Positions 7,245-15,148 of a DNA stretch of 64,000 nucleotides are shown one piece after another; the first letter of the stretch is position 1, and the number at the start of each line of letters is the position of its first letter. The notes beneath the pieces are model-generated. The model was not told where the DNA came from, did not search any database, and saw only the letters and a program-made list of their open reading frames with translations. This stretch comes from Anaerolineaceae bacterium (GTDB taxonomy: Bacteria > Chloroflexota > Anaerolineae > Aggregatilineales > Phototrophicaceae), in assembly GCA_002699585.1 (NCBI GenBank), contig PABP01000014.1, forward strand, positions 496,001 through 560,000, read 5' to 3'. The translations under genes were made by a program, and so were the position numbers.

Positions 7245-8216
7245 CTATGCCCGGTCCATCTCCTGGCGAACGGTTTCCAGCAGGTTATCGGCGCGGATCT
7301 GCGAGAGGGCGTAGCATGGCCCACCGAGTTGATCAGCCAGTTTTTGCGCCAATCCCTGGTCGAACGCCACATGCTCCATGTTGACCGTCACCGTGCGAAT
7401 ATCGGCTTCTTTGATGAGGTGCGCGATCTGGTGCGCCTCATCTTGTGGCGATATTTTTTCGCTGATGCTGACGTTACCCGCGCCATCTGTCAGCAAGATG
7501 ATCAGCGGCATGACATCAGGCATGGCCAGCTTCTCTTTGCGCACGGTTTCATAGGCTAGCAGCAAACCCGCACTGAGCGGTGTCTTACCACCCACCGGAA
7601 TATCAACCAGGGCTTCCTTAGCGAGAGTCACGCTGTTGGTTGGGGGCAGCACCAGCGATGCGCGATCCTTCTGGAAAACAATCAGACCGACGCGGTCACG
7701 GCGCTGGTAGGCATCCGTCAGCAGTGACATGATCGCGCCTTTGGTGGCCTGCATTCGCTCACTGACCGCCATACTCCAACTGGCATCGACGGCGAACAAC
7801 ACCAAGTTGCTGGCCTTCTTCACGCGGATTTTGCGTTGAAGGTCGCTTTTGCGTAGGGCATACGCCATGCCTGTCTGTTTTTTCTGGTCACTGCGTTGGA
7901 TTTGGAAAGGGGCTGCCGCGCGCAATGTGGCATCGAAGGCGATGTCGTTCGTCTTGTTGCCCGCCGGAACAGCCCGGATATAGCGTCCACGTTTGCGTTC
8001 GGTAATCGTTGAGGTACGCCGCCCGGATTGCTTGCGCGACATTTTGTCGAGCTGGGTATTTAACTTGCGCGTCTCAAACTCAGCCGCCGCCTCCACTTTT
8101 TGGCCGCCTTCCCACCATTTGGCATCGGCGCTGGGGAAGGGATTTTGCGGGGCGGCAGGCTGGTCTGCAACATCTGGCGATTGTTGCGCTTCGCCGGATT
8201 CGTCTACTTCGTCACT
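7245..8216 (-). CDS. chlD: Chelatase VWA region, -1 frame continuation of chlD (medium subunit part)
   Basis: This frame is open from the A9 run at 8216-8224 to 7245 (323 residues). It carries an acidic, Pro-rich linker and then a von Willebrand A domain with a full MIDAS: DASWS, the Thr of GGKTPLS and LLTDGAG. Such domains form the medium subunit of Mg/Co chelatases and couple the AAA+ ring to the large subunit. The frame has no ATG or ribosome binding site of its own: the first possible start, GTG at 8096, sits inside conserved linker sequence. I therefore read it as expressed by -1 frameshifting from the AAA+ frame, giving a fused protein of about 697 residues (MIDAS at about 518). A simple sequencing or mutational frameshift is the alternative. 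No CobN/ChlH large subunit is in this window. Confidence 0.75.
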   Translation of the reverse strand, partial: SDEVDESGEAQQSPDVADQPAAPQNPFPSADAKWWEGGQKVEAAAEFETRKLNTQLDKMSRKQSGRRTSTITERKRGRYIRAVPAGNKTNDIAFDATLRAAAPFQIQRSDQKKQTGMAYALRKSDLQRKIRVKKASNLVLFAVDASWSMAVSERMQATKGAIMSLLTDAYQRRDRVGLIVFQKDRASLVLPPTNSVTLAKEALVDIPVGGKTPLSAGLLLAYETVRKEKLAMPDVMPLIILLTDGAGNVSISEKISPQDEAHQIAHLIKEADIRTVTVNMEHVAFDQGLAQKLADQLGGPCYALSQIRADNLLETVRQEMDRA

Positions 8217-9337
8217 TTTTTTTTAGAGCTAGATGACTGCTCGTCACCTGTGCTCTCGCCGCTCTCTGTGGTTTCCATCTGGTCTTCGTCATCACCAAGC
8301 TCGTCACGCTTCTCTTGTAGCATATCCGCTACTTTGTCGAGTTCGGCGGTCGCGTCAGTGAAAGGGCCACGCTTTAAGCGATGCGGAATCGCCAGCTTAA
8401 TAGCCAGGGCGATGTCCTGATCGTTGATGTGGTTGCGGCCTTCGTAAGCGGCATGCGCGCGTGCCGTCTTGAGCACGACCAGGTCTGCACGATGGCCATC
8501 AATCTGCATATCGGCCATCATGCTGGCGATTAAACGCAGATCGTTCTGGGTGTGGGATACATCGTGGATCATATCCCGTGCCGCAGCAATCCGTTTCGAA
8601 AGACTATCTTCTACTGGATGCCATTCTGTCTGGAATGCATCCATATCTTCTTCGTAAGCGATGTGCCGCTGTAAAATCTCAATGCGCTCCTGGGCGTTGC
8701 GGATGCCGCGTACATCGACCGATAAGGCGAAGCGGTCGAGCAATTGCGGGCGCAAATCGCCTTCTTCCGGGTTCATCGTCCCCACCAGGATGAAACGTGC
8801 AGGGTGGCTGAAGCTGATGCCTTCACGCTCGACTACGTTGACGCCCATCGCGGCGCTGTCCAGCAGCAAGTCCACGATATGGTCATCGAGCAGGTTAACT
8901 TCATCGACATATAAAATACCCCGGTTGGCACTGGCCAGGATACCTGGCTCGAAGTGCTTCTCACCGCGCTGGATCGCTTTTTCAATATCGAGCGTCCCCA
9001 CGACGCGGTCTTCGGTCGCGCTCACAGGCAGATCGACGAAGGGCGCTTTGCTAAATTCCGTTGGCACGTTCTCCACATCCGCATAACGCTCGCGGGTGAT
9101 GTCGGACCAGGTATTGGGGCGAGCCGGATCATCGTTAAAAGGTGAGTCGGCCACGACTTCCATTTCCGGTAGGAGGGCTGCCAGGGCACGGGCGGCGGTT
9201 GATTTACCCGTCCCGCGTTCACCACGTATCAAAACACCACCAATTCGCATATCAATGGCATTGAGCACCAACGCGAGGCGCATCAAATCTTGTCCGACGA
9301 TGGCGGTGAAGGGGTACACGGCTGGCCGTTTACTCAT
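8204..9337 (-). CDS. chlD: Mg/Co chelatase AAA+ subunit, zero-frame product of chlD (small subunit)
   Basis: A 377-residue AAA+ ATPase of the ChlI/BchI/CobS-like chelatase type: Walker A GERGTGKS (39-46), Walker B ILYVDEVNLL, sensor region GTMNPEEGDLRPQLLDRFAL. It ends in a Glu/Ser-rich acidic tail, then SSSSKKKVTK and a stop just after a run of nine A's. In the published chlD class this zero-frame product serves as the small (AAA+) subunit while -1 frameshifting makes the AAA-VWA medium subunit. The product is an ATP-driven motor for metal insertion into a tetrapyrrole. Cobalt (cobalamin) is the likelier metal because no bacteriochlorophyll genes are nearby. The ATG has GAGG eight bases upstream. 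Confidence 0.85.
   Translation of the reverse strand: MSKRPAVYPFTAIVGQDLMRLALVLNAIDMRIGGVLIRGERGTGKSTAARALAALLPEMEVVADSPFNDDPARPNTWSDITRERYADVENVPTEFSKAPFVDLPVSATEDRVVGTLDIEKAIQRGEKHFEPGILASANRGILYVDEVNLLDDHIVDLLLDSAAMGVNVVEREGISFSHPARFILVGTMNPEEGDLRPQLLDRFALSVDVRGIRNAQERIEILQRHIAYEEDMDAFQTEWHPVEDSLSKRIAAARDMIHDVSHTQNDLRLIASMMADMQIDGHRADLVVLKTARAHAAYEGRNHINDQDIALAIKLAIPHRLKRGPFTDATAELDKVADMLQEKRDELGDDEDQMETTESGESTGDEQSSSSKKKVTK
8216..8224 (-). other. A9 slippery site for -1 frameshifting in chlD
   Basis: On the coding strand the zero frame reads TCT AAA AAA AAA GTG. Two lysyl-tRNAs can slip back one base on this run and continue AGT GAC GAA into the VWA frame. An imperfect downstream hairpin (GGCGA / TCGCC, about 20 nt after the run) and an AGGTGA about 19 nt before it could stimulate slippage, but both are off the ideal spacing. 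Confidence 0.65.
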
Positions 9338-9608
9338 GAATAGGACCTCACTCTCTGGATAGAGTCTTGGACGAAAGGATCGTAGCAGGCATATCTACGC
9401 AGTCACCACTACAGTGTTCATTGTGATGGATTTTGCAGATATGCAAAGGGCCATTATAGGCCACTGGGCTAATGGGTGGAAGGTTGGTTGCGGGTTGTAA
9501 CAGGCGTTTAGATGAATAGGCAATGAGAAAACAGAAGCCCACATTAGAGCTTATACTCTTTTGCTCAAATTAGGTTGTCTATCGAAATGGGACGATATAG
9601 CTCGGCTT
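9338..9608 (-). promoter_or_regulatory. Upstream region of chlD with palindromes
   Basis: No gene. On the minus strand a TATAAT (9458-9453) could be the -10 box of chlD, though no good -35 is seen. Just downstream of it lies the perfect 16-bp inverted repeat TTTGCAGATATGCAAA (9432-9447). Further on are CGTAG/CTACG arms (9381-9399) and CACTACAGTG (9408-9417). These look like operator or leader structure. I looked for a cobalamin riboswitch and did not find its conserved boxes. Confidence 0.35.
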
Positions 9609-9998
9609 TTATGCTTGGCTGGGTAACGACAAATCTATGCGTCTTAGCACATCTAAAGCTTCGGTTTTGTCTGCCACTGTTTTCATGTTCATATTAGCCA
9701 TTTGTGTAAGTACTGAGGCAAGAAACTTAACTAGCGGATGCTTGAAACCGATAAGTACTGCCCAACCCATATTCTCGTGGTTCGTGTAGATGCTTGTTGC
9801 GTATTTGATATCCCTCAAGTTGCGAGGAAAGGACTCTACATCTTTGAATTCTGCAACCATGTGAATCTTGTCATCAACAGCGTCTAGATATTTGTCTCTG
9901 ACAATTTCGTTGCAAGCTATCAATTCGTCAAGCGTGAGCGAGTCCCACATCTTCACGTAGAAAACCTTGCTAGGTATAAGCCACTCAATACTGTACAT
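9609..9998 (-). CDS. STAS/SpoIIAA-like small protein (paralog 1)
   Basis: A 129-residue cytosolic protein. The pattern (MYSIEWLIPSKVFYVKMW at the N-terminus, HMVAEFKD in the middle, TVADKTEALDVLRRI at the end) resembles a STAS/SpoIIAA-like fold and matches seven other proteins in this window, most closely those at 52166 and 52703. It starts 25 bp after the terpene synthase stop and has GGATGG as ribosome binding site, so the two form an operon. Function is unknown; STAS-like domains often act in partner switching or ligand sensing. Confidence 0.65.
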   Translation of the reverse strand: MYSIEWLIPSKVFYVKMWDSLTLDELIACNEIVRDKYLDAVDDKIHMVAEFKDVESFPRNLRDIKYATSIYTNHENMGWAVLIGFKHPLVKFLASVLTQMANMNMKTVADKTEALDVLRRIDLSLPSQA

Positions 9999-10023
9999 AT
10001 TTATACCATCCTAAAACCCAAAA

Positions 10024-11010
10024 CTAGAGCAAATGCTTAAGCTCCGAGAATGGCGATTCAGGAGAACGATAACGGTTAGTCGTCCATTGCCAATGCCAGG
10101 TTGCGTTGATGATGTCCCTCATGCCACTTGTGTAATGAGCTACCTGAGCGTTTAAGGTCTGATCTTCCCACAAGGGTACCATGGTTTCGAGTTCTGCAAA
10201 CTCGGTTATGATACGGTTCAGATACGATATTGCTTGATGAGCACCTTCATCAAAGTCCAGATTGTACTCATCCATGTATACTGCGATGAGATTGTATTTC
10301 GTACCAATTTCATTGACTTCCTTATGGTACGAAAATACATCATTCATCAAGCATCCTACCTGGGATGCTATGGAGTACATACGTGCAATGATTGGATGCT
10401 TTCGTATTGATTCTGGAAGATCAATACCCCATGCAAATTCGACTAAATCGACGGTCATCTTCATCCCGGATGTAAATTCCCGGTAATGAATGTAACGTTT
10501 TGATGTCAAACGTCCACTCTCATTTACTATATCAGACAAAGCGAACGTTGTAGTATTAAGATATTTTGCGGCAGCGCTGATGAATCTGTTTAGATATATA
10601 GGCTCTGCTTCAGCAAAGAAGAGTCTATGTAGTTCCTGGCCCACTTTAAGCAGTGGATGGAGTTGGAAGGAATCATCTCCATTTTTGATGATATGTATCA
10701 TCTTGGCAAATACCTTGCGATATTTCAGATCTTCTTTTTCCATTCGGTCATCATTGATGACATCATCCACATAAAAGAACATATTCATCAGGACGTTAAC
10801 GGCTACAAGCTTGGCTTCACTTGTATGCGGATAGAGATACGCAGACATTGTCGCGTACTCGTTATAGTGCGGTAGTTGGATGCCGCAAGCTTTACATATT
10901 TGCTTAGCTTGTAGATCTGCAGACTTTATTGCGGGATTAAATGATGGAGCTTCATCTAACACAACCATGTCAGATAAAGTTAATAACCCTGACTGTACCA
11001 TTATGTGCAT
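10024..11010 (-). CDS. Class I terpene synthase
   Basis: A 328-residue protein with both metal-binding signatures of bacterial class I terpene cyclases: the aspartate-rich DDVIND (residues 82-87) and the NSE triad NDVFSYHKE (223-231), plus a C-terminal RY pair (313-314). The enzyme should ionise a prenyl diphosphate (FPP or similar, Mg-dependent) and cyclise it; the product cannot be predicted. AGGAGAGG precedes two candidate starts, ATG 11010 and ATG 11001; the second has the better spacing. Base composition is AT-richer than sucCD next door, hinting at transfer. No cytochrome P450 or prenyl transferase gene is adjacent, only the STAS-like gene downstream. Confidence 0.85.
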   Translation of the reverse strand: MHIMVQSGLLTLSDMVVLDEAPSFNPAIKSADLQAKQICKACGIQLPHYNEYATMSAYLYPHTSEAKLVAVNVLMNMFFYVDDVINDDRMEKEDLKYRKVFAKMIHIIKNGDDSFQLHPLLKVGQELHRLFFAEAEPIYLNRFISAAAKYLNTTTFALSDIVNESGRLTSKRYIHYREFTSGMKMTVDLVEFAWGIDLPESIRKHPIIARMYSIASQVGCLMNDVFSYHKEVNEIGTKYNLIAVYMDEYNLDFDEGAHQAISYLNRIITEFAELETMVPLWEDQTLNAQVAHYTSGMRDIINATWHWQWTTNRYRSPESPFSELKHLL

Positions 11011-11555
11011 CCTCTCCTAGCTGTGAGCCGTGCGGAGCTGTAAGCTATAGAATTCGGAACTTCCCTCTTAACAAAACCCTTCACCAAATTCTATTTGTAA
11101 TCTTCAATTACTGCGGGTAATCAACGTCACCCGCCCATAGTGCTAAGTTACATATATTATTTTGACATAATAGGCGACATTGTAACCAAAAATGAAATGT
11201 ATGGGTATAGCCGCTTTTATCTTTTTACGAAATCTATAGTGTTAATCTTGCTTTCATAAAGGGTATCGTTTATACCTAATGACAGATGTACACATAATAT
11301 AAGTGATAAATAGTACTGTTGTTTTGACTTTGGGTACATGCTCAACTTTTTTAGCAAACAATCTAAAGAAAAATGCGAAAATCTTCATATAACGGAAGAT
11401 AGCCTTGTCCGTCAGAAGGCTATCAAAACCTCTCAAGTCCATTCCATATGTCTCACCTACAGATTTTGCGGATTCAGCGGTAAGATAAGGCTCCGTAACG
11501 CCTACAGTCTTACAAAGCCTGAACCGAAGTCTTATTTACCTAAGGAGCTATCCAA
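11011..11555. other. 545-bp AT-rich gap between terpene synthase and sucC
   Basis: Divergent intergenic region that must hold the promoters for the terpene synthase (minus) and sucC (plus). It is AT-rich to about 11440 and then approaches sucCD composition. Short open frames here overlap sucC in the wrong frame or have no homology signal, so I call none. The sucC ribosome binding site AAGGAG lies at the right edge. Confidence 0.45.
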
Positions 11556-12692
11556 GTGGATTTATTTGAATACCAGGGCAAACAATACTTTGCCCGTTAC
11601 GGCATTCCGGTATCCCCTGGCGATGTCGCCGATACCGTTGATGACGCGGTGGCTGTTGCCGACCGCATCGGCTACCCAGTCGTCGTTAAAGCCCAGGTCC
11701 AAATCGGTGGGCGTGGTAAAGCAGGTGGTATCAAGCTGGCGAACAATACCGACGAAGTGCGCGAACATGCTGGTAACATCCTCGGCATGGATATTAAAGG
11801 CCACGTCGTTCACCGCCTGTGGATCGAACTGGCCTCCGATATCAAAGAAGAATATTACGCCTCATTCACCCTCGACCGCAGCAAGAAGCTGCACCTCGGT
11901 ATGCTGAGTGCTGAAGGTGGCGTCGAAATTGAATCCGTGCCGGATGACAAAATCGCTCAGATTCGCGTGGACCCGACCATCGGCCTGACTGAAGAAGCCA
12001 CCCGCGAGTGGGTCGCAGCGGCCAATTTGCCCGCAGAAGCCGTTGAAGGCACCGTCGATATCCTGCAAAAGCTGTACACCGCTTACGTCGAAGGCGATGC
12101 CAGCCTGGTTGAAATCAACCCCCTGATTTTGCGGCCCGATGGCAGCGTCCATGCGCTGGATGCCAAAGTTAGCCTGGATGCCGCAGCCGCCTTCCGGCAC
12201 GAAGAATGGAACGAATTCGTTGGCCTGGAATCGCGCGATGAGCGTGAACGCGAAGCCGAAGAAAAAGGTCTGCAATACGTCGGCCTGGATGGTAGCGTGG
12301 GCATTATTGCCAATGGCGCGGGCTTGGCCATGAGCACAGTAGACATCGTCAATCAGGTCGGTGGCGCACCCGCCAACTTCCTGGACATCGGTGGTGGCGC
12401 TAACGCCGACCGCATGGTCGATGCCCTGACCGTCATCAACAACGATCCCAACGTCAAGGTCATTTTCATCAACATCTTCGGCGGTATCACCCGCTGCGAT
12501 GACGTCGCCAACGGTATCGTCCAGGCCATGCAGCGCGTGGACCTGAAAGCGCCGCTGGTCGTGCGCCTGGATGGCACCAACGCCACAGAGGGCCATGCCA
12601 TCCTCGATGCCAACAAGTCCGATAAGCTCATCAAGCAACCCGATATGCTCAATGCGGCGAAAGAAGCCGTTTCAATCGCAGGAGGCAACTAG
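11556..12692 (+). CDS. sucC: Succinyl-CoA ligase (ADP-forming) beta subunit
   Basis: A 378-residue ATP-grasp subunit of the TCA-cycle enzyme that interconverts succinyl-CoA and succinate with nucleotide phosphorylation. The N-terminus MDLFEYQGKQYFARYGIPVS is the usual SucC opening. The ATP-grasp signature GGRGKAGGIKLA is near residue 50, VEINPL near 188, and the ligase segment LDIGGGAN and INIFGGITRCD in the C-terminal half. The start is GTG with AAGGAG eight bases upstream. sucD follows after two bases. Length and motifs are standard. Confidence 0.95.
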   Translation: MDLFEYQGKQYFARYGIPVSPGDVADTVDDAVAVADRIGYPVVVKAQVQIGGRGKAGGIKLANNTDEVREHAGNILGMDIKGHVVHRLWIELASDIKEEYYASFTLDRSKKLHLGMLSAEGGVEIESVPDDKIAQIRVDPTIGLTEEATREWVAAANLPAEAVEGTVDILQKLYTAYVEGDASLVEINPLILRPDGSVHALDAKVSLDAAAAFRHEEWNEFVGLESRDEREREAEEKGLQYVGLDGSVGIIANGAGLAMSTVDIVNQVGGAPANFLDIGGGANADRMVDALTVINNDPNVKVIFINIFGGITRCDDVANGIVQAMQRVDLKAPLVVRLDGTNATEGHAILDANKSDKLIKQPDMLNAAKEAVSIAGGN

Positions 12693-12694
12693 AC

Positions 12695-13573
12695 ATGGCG
12701 ATCTGGCTAGATAAAAACTCAAAAGTCGTTGTTCAGGGCCTGACCGGTAGCCAGGGACAGTTCTACGGCCTGCGTAACCGGGATTATGGCACCAACGTTG
12801 TCGCTGGCGTCAATCCGCGCAAAGCGGGCACCGATGTCGATGGCATTCCGGTATATGCTACCGTTGCGGATGCCGTCAAAGAAGCTGGCGCGAACGTCTC
12901 TTTCGTCATCGTTCCAGCACGCTTCGCTGCTGATGCCACCCTGGAAGCGGCTGCAGCAGGTATTCCCCTGGTAGTCACCGTCACTGAGCACATCCCGGCG
13001 CAGGATCAGGCACGGTTGTATAACAAGCTTAAAGACGAGTATCCGAATACCCGTTTACTTGGCCCCAACTGTGCAGGCATCCTCAGCCCCGGTAAAGCCA
13101 ACATCGGCTTCACCCCGACCGAAGTCGCCAAAGAAGGCCCAGTTGGCGTCGTCAGCCGCAGCGGAACGCTGGCTTACCAGGCGCTCTATGAGCTGACCGC
13201 TCAGGGCATCGGCCAGACGACCTGTGTCGGTATTGGTGGCGATCCTGTCCCCGGTACCAGTTTCATCGACGTCCTGGCTGCTTTTGAATCTGACCCGGAA
13301 ACCGAGGCCATCGTTATGATTGGCGAAATTGGCGGTACTGCTGAAGAAGAAGCCGCTGAGTACATCAAAGAGCACGTCACCAAGCCGGTTGTGGCTTACA
13401 TCGCAGGCGTGACTGCTCCTCCAGGCAAGAAGATGGGCCATGCTGGCGCCATCGTCATGAAGGGCAAAGGCACCGCCAAAGCCAAGATGGAAGCTCTCAC
13501 GGCTGCCGGTGCTAGCGTCGCCCAGAACCCGACCGAAATCGGTGGGTTGGTCGCTAAAGCACTCGGCCTCTAA
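12695..13573 (+). CDS. sucD: Succinyl-CoA ligase (ADP-forming) alpha subunit
   Basis: A 292-residue CoA-binding subunit. It shows the N-terminal CoA-binding Rossmann fold ([16 protein letters not shown]), [10 protein letters not shown], and the phosphorylated-histidine loop GHAGAIV near residue 250. It pairs with SucC to form the alpha/beta enzyme. Translation is coupled: the ATG comes two bases after the sucC stop, with AGGAGG inside the sucC end. A strong intrinsic terminator closes the operon. Confidence 0.95.
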   Translation: MAIWLDKNSKVVVQGLTGSQGQFYGLRNRDYGTNVVAGVNPRKAGTDVDGIPVYATVADAVKEAGANVSFVIVPARFAADATLEAAAAGIPLVVTVTEHIPAQDQARLYNKLKDEYPNTRLLGPNCAGILSPGKANIGFTPTEVAKEGPVGVVSRSGTLAYQALYELTAQGIGQTTCVGIGGDPVPGTSFIDVLAAFESDPETEAIVMIGEIGGTAEEEAAEYIKEHVTKPVVAYIAGVTAPPGKKMGHAGAIVMKGKGTAKAKMEALTAAGASVAQNPTEIGGLVAKALGL

Positions 13574-13590
13574 TTTTCTAGCTCCACAAA

Positions 13591-13622
13591 AAAGCGCTGA
13601 GCACAGGCTCGGCGCTTTTTTT
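13591..13622 (+). terminator. Intrinsic terminator of sucCD
   Basis: GCGCTGAGC (13594-13602), loop ACAG, GCTCGGCGC (13607-13615), then seven T's (13616-13622), with A's ahead of the stem. One T-G wobble apart, the stem is perfect. Confidence 0.9.
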
Positions 13623-13623
13623 C

Positions 13624-13684
13624 TTGACATATATCGGCAACGGATATATTATATCGATAGCAGATATATCGTGCACGGATATAT
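13624..13684 (+). promoter_or_regulatory. Promoter with two matching operators for the kinase-padR operon
   Basis: TTGACA (13624-13629) and TATTAT (13647-13652), 17 bp apart, form a near-consensus promoter. Two 21-bp palindromes with identical arms ATATATC...GATATAT occupy 13629-13649, between and over the promoter boxes, and 13664-13684, ending just before the ATG at 13687. The PadR regulator encoded in this operon is the obvious ligand, giving autorepression; this is inferred. Confidence 0.65.
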
Positions 13685-13686
13685 AT

Positions 13687-14727
13687 ATGGCCAAAAAACC
13701 TTTGTTAGCCTTCACAAATCGCTTTCTACAGAGCCTGATGTGGTTGTATCCACCGTCATTCAGACGTGAATACGGGGATGCCATGCAGAGCATCTATGAC
13801 GATATGTGTTCTGACGCAGTCGTGAGGCAGGGGACTCTTGGCCTGCTGTTCGTCCTACTAAAAGCCGTAGCCGATACGGCGTTGAGCGCTATCCGTGAGT
13901 GGATGAGCGCATGGGAGCACACAAAAATAATGACACTTGAACGAATCGACGAGTACGAAATCAAGCAAATTATTGGGGAAGGTTCCGCCGCCACTGTGTA
14001 CTTAGCCCACGATCCGCTGCAAGACCGCGATGTGGTGGTCAAGTTGCTCAACCCAGAATGGGCACAAAAATCGGATGGCATCGCAAATGAGGCCGAGGCT
14101 ATGCAGATTGCGGGCCACAAAAGCATCCCGACCGTGTACAAGACGGTCAGCCGCGATGATGCCCAATATCTGGTGATGGACTATCTTCAGGGCCAGACTG
14201 CTTTAGATTGCTTGGCCGCTGGTGACATCCTGGAGAAAGAAGTCATCGCCTGGGGAATTGCCATCTGTGATGTGCTGCATCACCTGCATACACTGCCGCA
14301 GCCTTATCTCTACCGCGATGTCAAACCGGGTAACATCATGGTCGATGGCGACAGCGTTTCTCTGATTGACTTTGGTATTGCCGTACCGTATGAAATCGAC
14401 GGCGATTACGACAAAATCGGGACCATTGGCTACAGTGCCCCGGAGCAGTATGTGGGCCGGGTTGATTTCCGCAGTGAAGTCTACGCGCTGGGGGCGACCC
14501 TCTACCATCTTGCGACCGGGCGCGACCCACGCAAAGAGCATAGCCAGTTCCTGTTCCACTTTTTGCCACCGCGTCAGTTGAAGCCAAGCTTGTCCGCTGC
14601 TCTGGAACAGGTCATCTTGCGAGCAACTGAGCACAAGCCGGAAGATCGCTATCAGACCATTGCGGATATGCGCGCTGCATTGCTCGCCTGTCGCCTGGAC
14701 GATGGCCCGACTGAGCGCCTATCCTGA
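13687..14727 (+). CDS. Ser/Thr protein kinase with permease-prefix-like N-terminus
   Basis: A 346-residue protein. The C-terminal 260 residues are a Hanks-type kinase with all key elements: glycine loop GEGSAATV, VVVKLL lysine, catalytic YRDVKPGNIM, IDFGIA, and SAPEQY. The N-terminal 75 residues (LMWLYPPSFRREYGDAMQSI and a hydrophobic stretch LGLLFVLLKAVADTAL) look like the prefix domain normally found on PadR-linked ABC permeases, here joined to a kinase. I chose ATG 13687 because the upstream in-frame codons lie in the promoter/operator. The next gene is a PadR regulator, so the pair is probably co-regulated. Target proteins are unknown; the FHA protein at 387 is a possible reader. Confidence 0.82.
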   Translation: MAKKPLLAFTNRFLQSLMWLYPPSFRREYGDAMQSIYDDMCSDAVVRQGTLGLLFVLLKAVADTALSAIREWMSAWEHTKIMTLERIDEYEIKQIIGEGSAATVYLAHDPLQDRDVVVKLLNPEWAQKSDGIANEAEAMQIAGHKSIPTVYKTVSRDDAQYLVMDYLQGQTALDCLAAGDILEKEVIAWGIAICDVLHHLHTLPQPYLYRDVKPGNIMVDGDSVSLIDFGIAVPYEIDGDYDKIGTIGYSAPEQYVGRVDFRSEVYALGATLYHLATGRDPRKEHSQFLFHFLPPRQLKPSLSAALEQVILRATEHKPEDRYQTIADMRAALLACRLDDGPTERLS

Positions 14728-14783
14728 ATCCCTGTTTACGAAAATGACAAAATGCCCATTGGAAAGATCAATCGGAGAAGAAC

Positions 14784-15131
14784 ATGACGGACAACAAACG
14801 CCCTGGTGACATCCTGCCCCTGACGCCTGCTGTCTTCCATATTTTGCTGGCGCTGGCGCAAAGCCCAAAACATGGGTATGCCATCATGCAGGATGTTGAA
14901 ACGGTCTCCAATGGGCAAGTCACGATGGGGCCGGGTACGCTCTATGGCTCTATTAAGCGCATGGTGCAGTCGGATTTAATCGAGGAAGTCCCCGCACCAC
15001 CTGATGAAGATGACCCGCGCCGCCGCTACTATCAACTCACCGCAGAGGGGCGTCACATCCTGCGCGCGGAAGCTGATCGTTTAGCTTCACTGGTCAATAT
15101 CGCCGCCAACCGCCGTGTTCTCGGCAGCTAA
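14784..15131 (+). CDS. PadR-family transcriptional regulator
   Basis: A 115-residue winged-helix protein with the PadR pattern LTPAVFHILLALAQSPKHGYAI, GPGTLYGSIKRM and RRRYYQLTAEGRHIL. The short C-terminal helix is typical of the compact PadR subgroup. GGAGAAGA precedes the ATG. It follows the kinase gene by 56 bp on the same strand and is likely the repressor acting on the twin palindromes at 13629-13684. The effector ligand is unknown. Confidence 0.88.
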   Translation: MTDNKRPGDILPLTPAVFHILLALAQSPKHGYAIMQDVETVSNGQVTMGPGTLYGSIKRMVQSDLIEEVPAPPDEDDPRRRYYQLTAEGRHILRAEADRLASLVNIAANRRVLGS

Positions 15132-15148
15132 GACGATCCCACTTACGG

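Noticed and set aside
7245-9337. Bacteriochlorophyll magnesium chelatase (bchI/bchD)
   Set aside because: Motifs are shared with cobalt chelatases, no other bch gene is nearby, and the frameshifted AAA-VWA form is the chlD type.
9338-9608. Cobalamin riboswitch upstream of the chelatase gene
   Set aside because: A CCCGCAAC-like string is present on the minus strand, but the other conserved boxes (GGTG...ATCC core and B12 box) are missing or out of order.
11338-11907. Open frame across the sucC start
   Set aside because: Overlaps sucC in another frame, no ribosome binding site, low-complexity product.
11862-12638. Long antisense open frame opposite sucC
   Set aside because: Codon-shadow of a highly biased gene; no start signal and no domain features.
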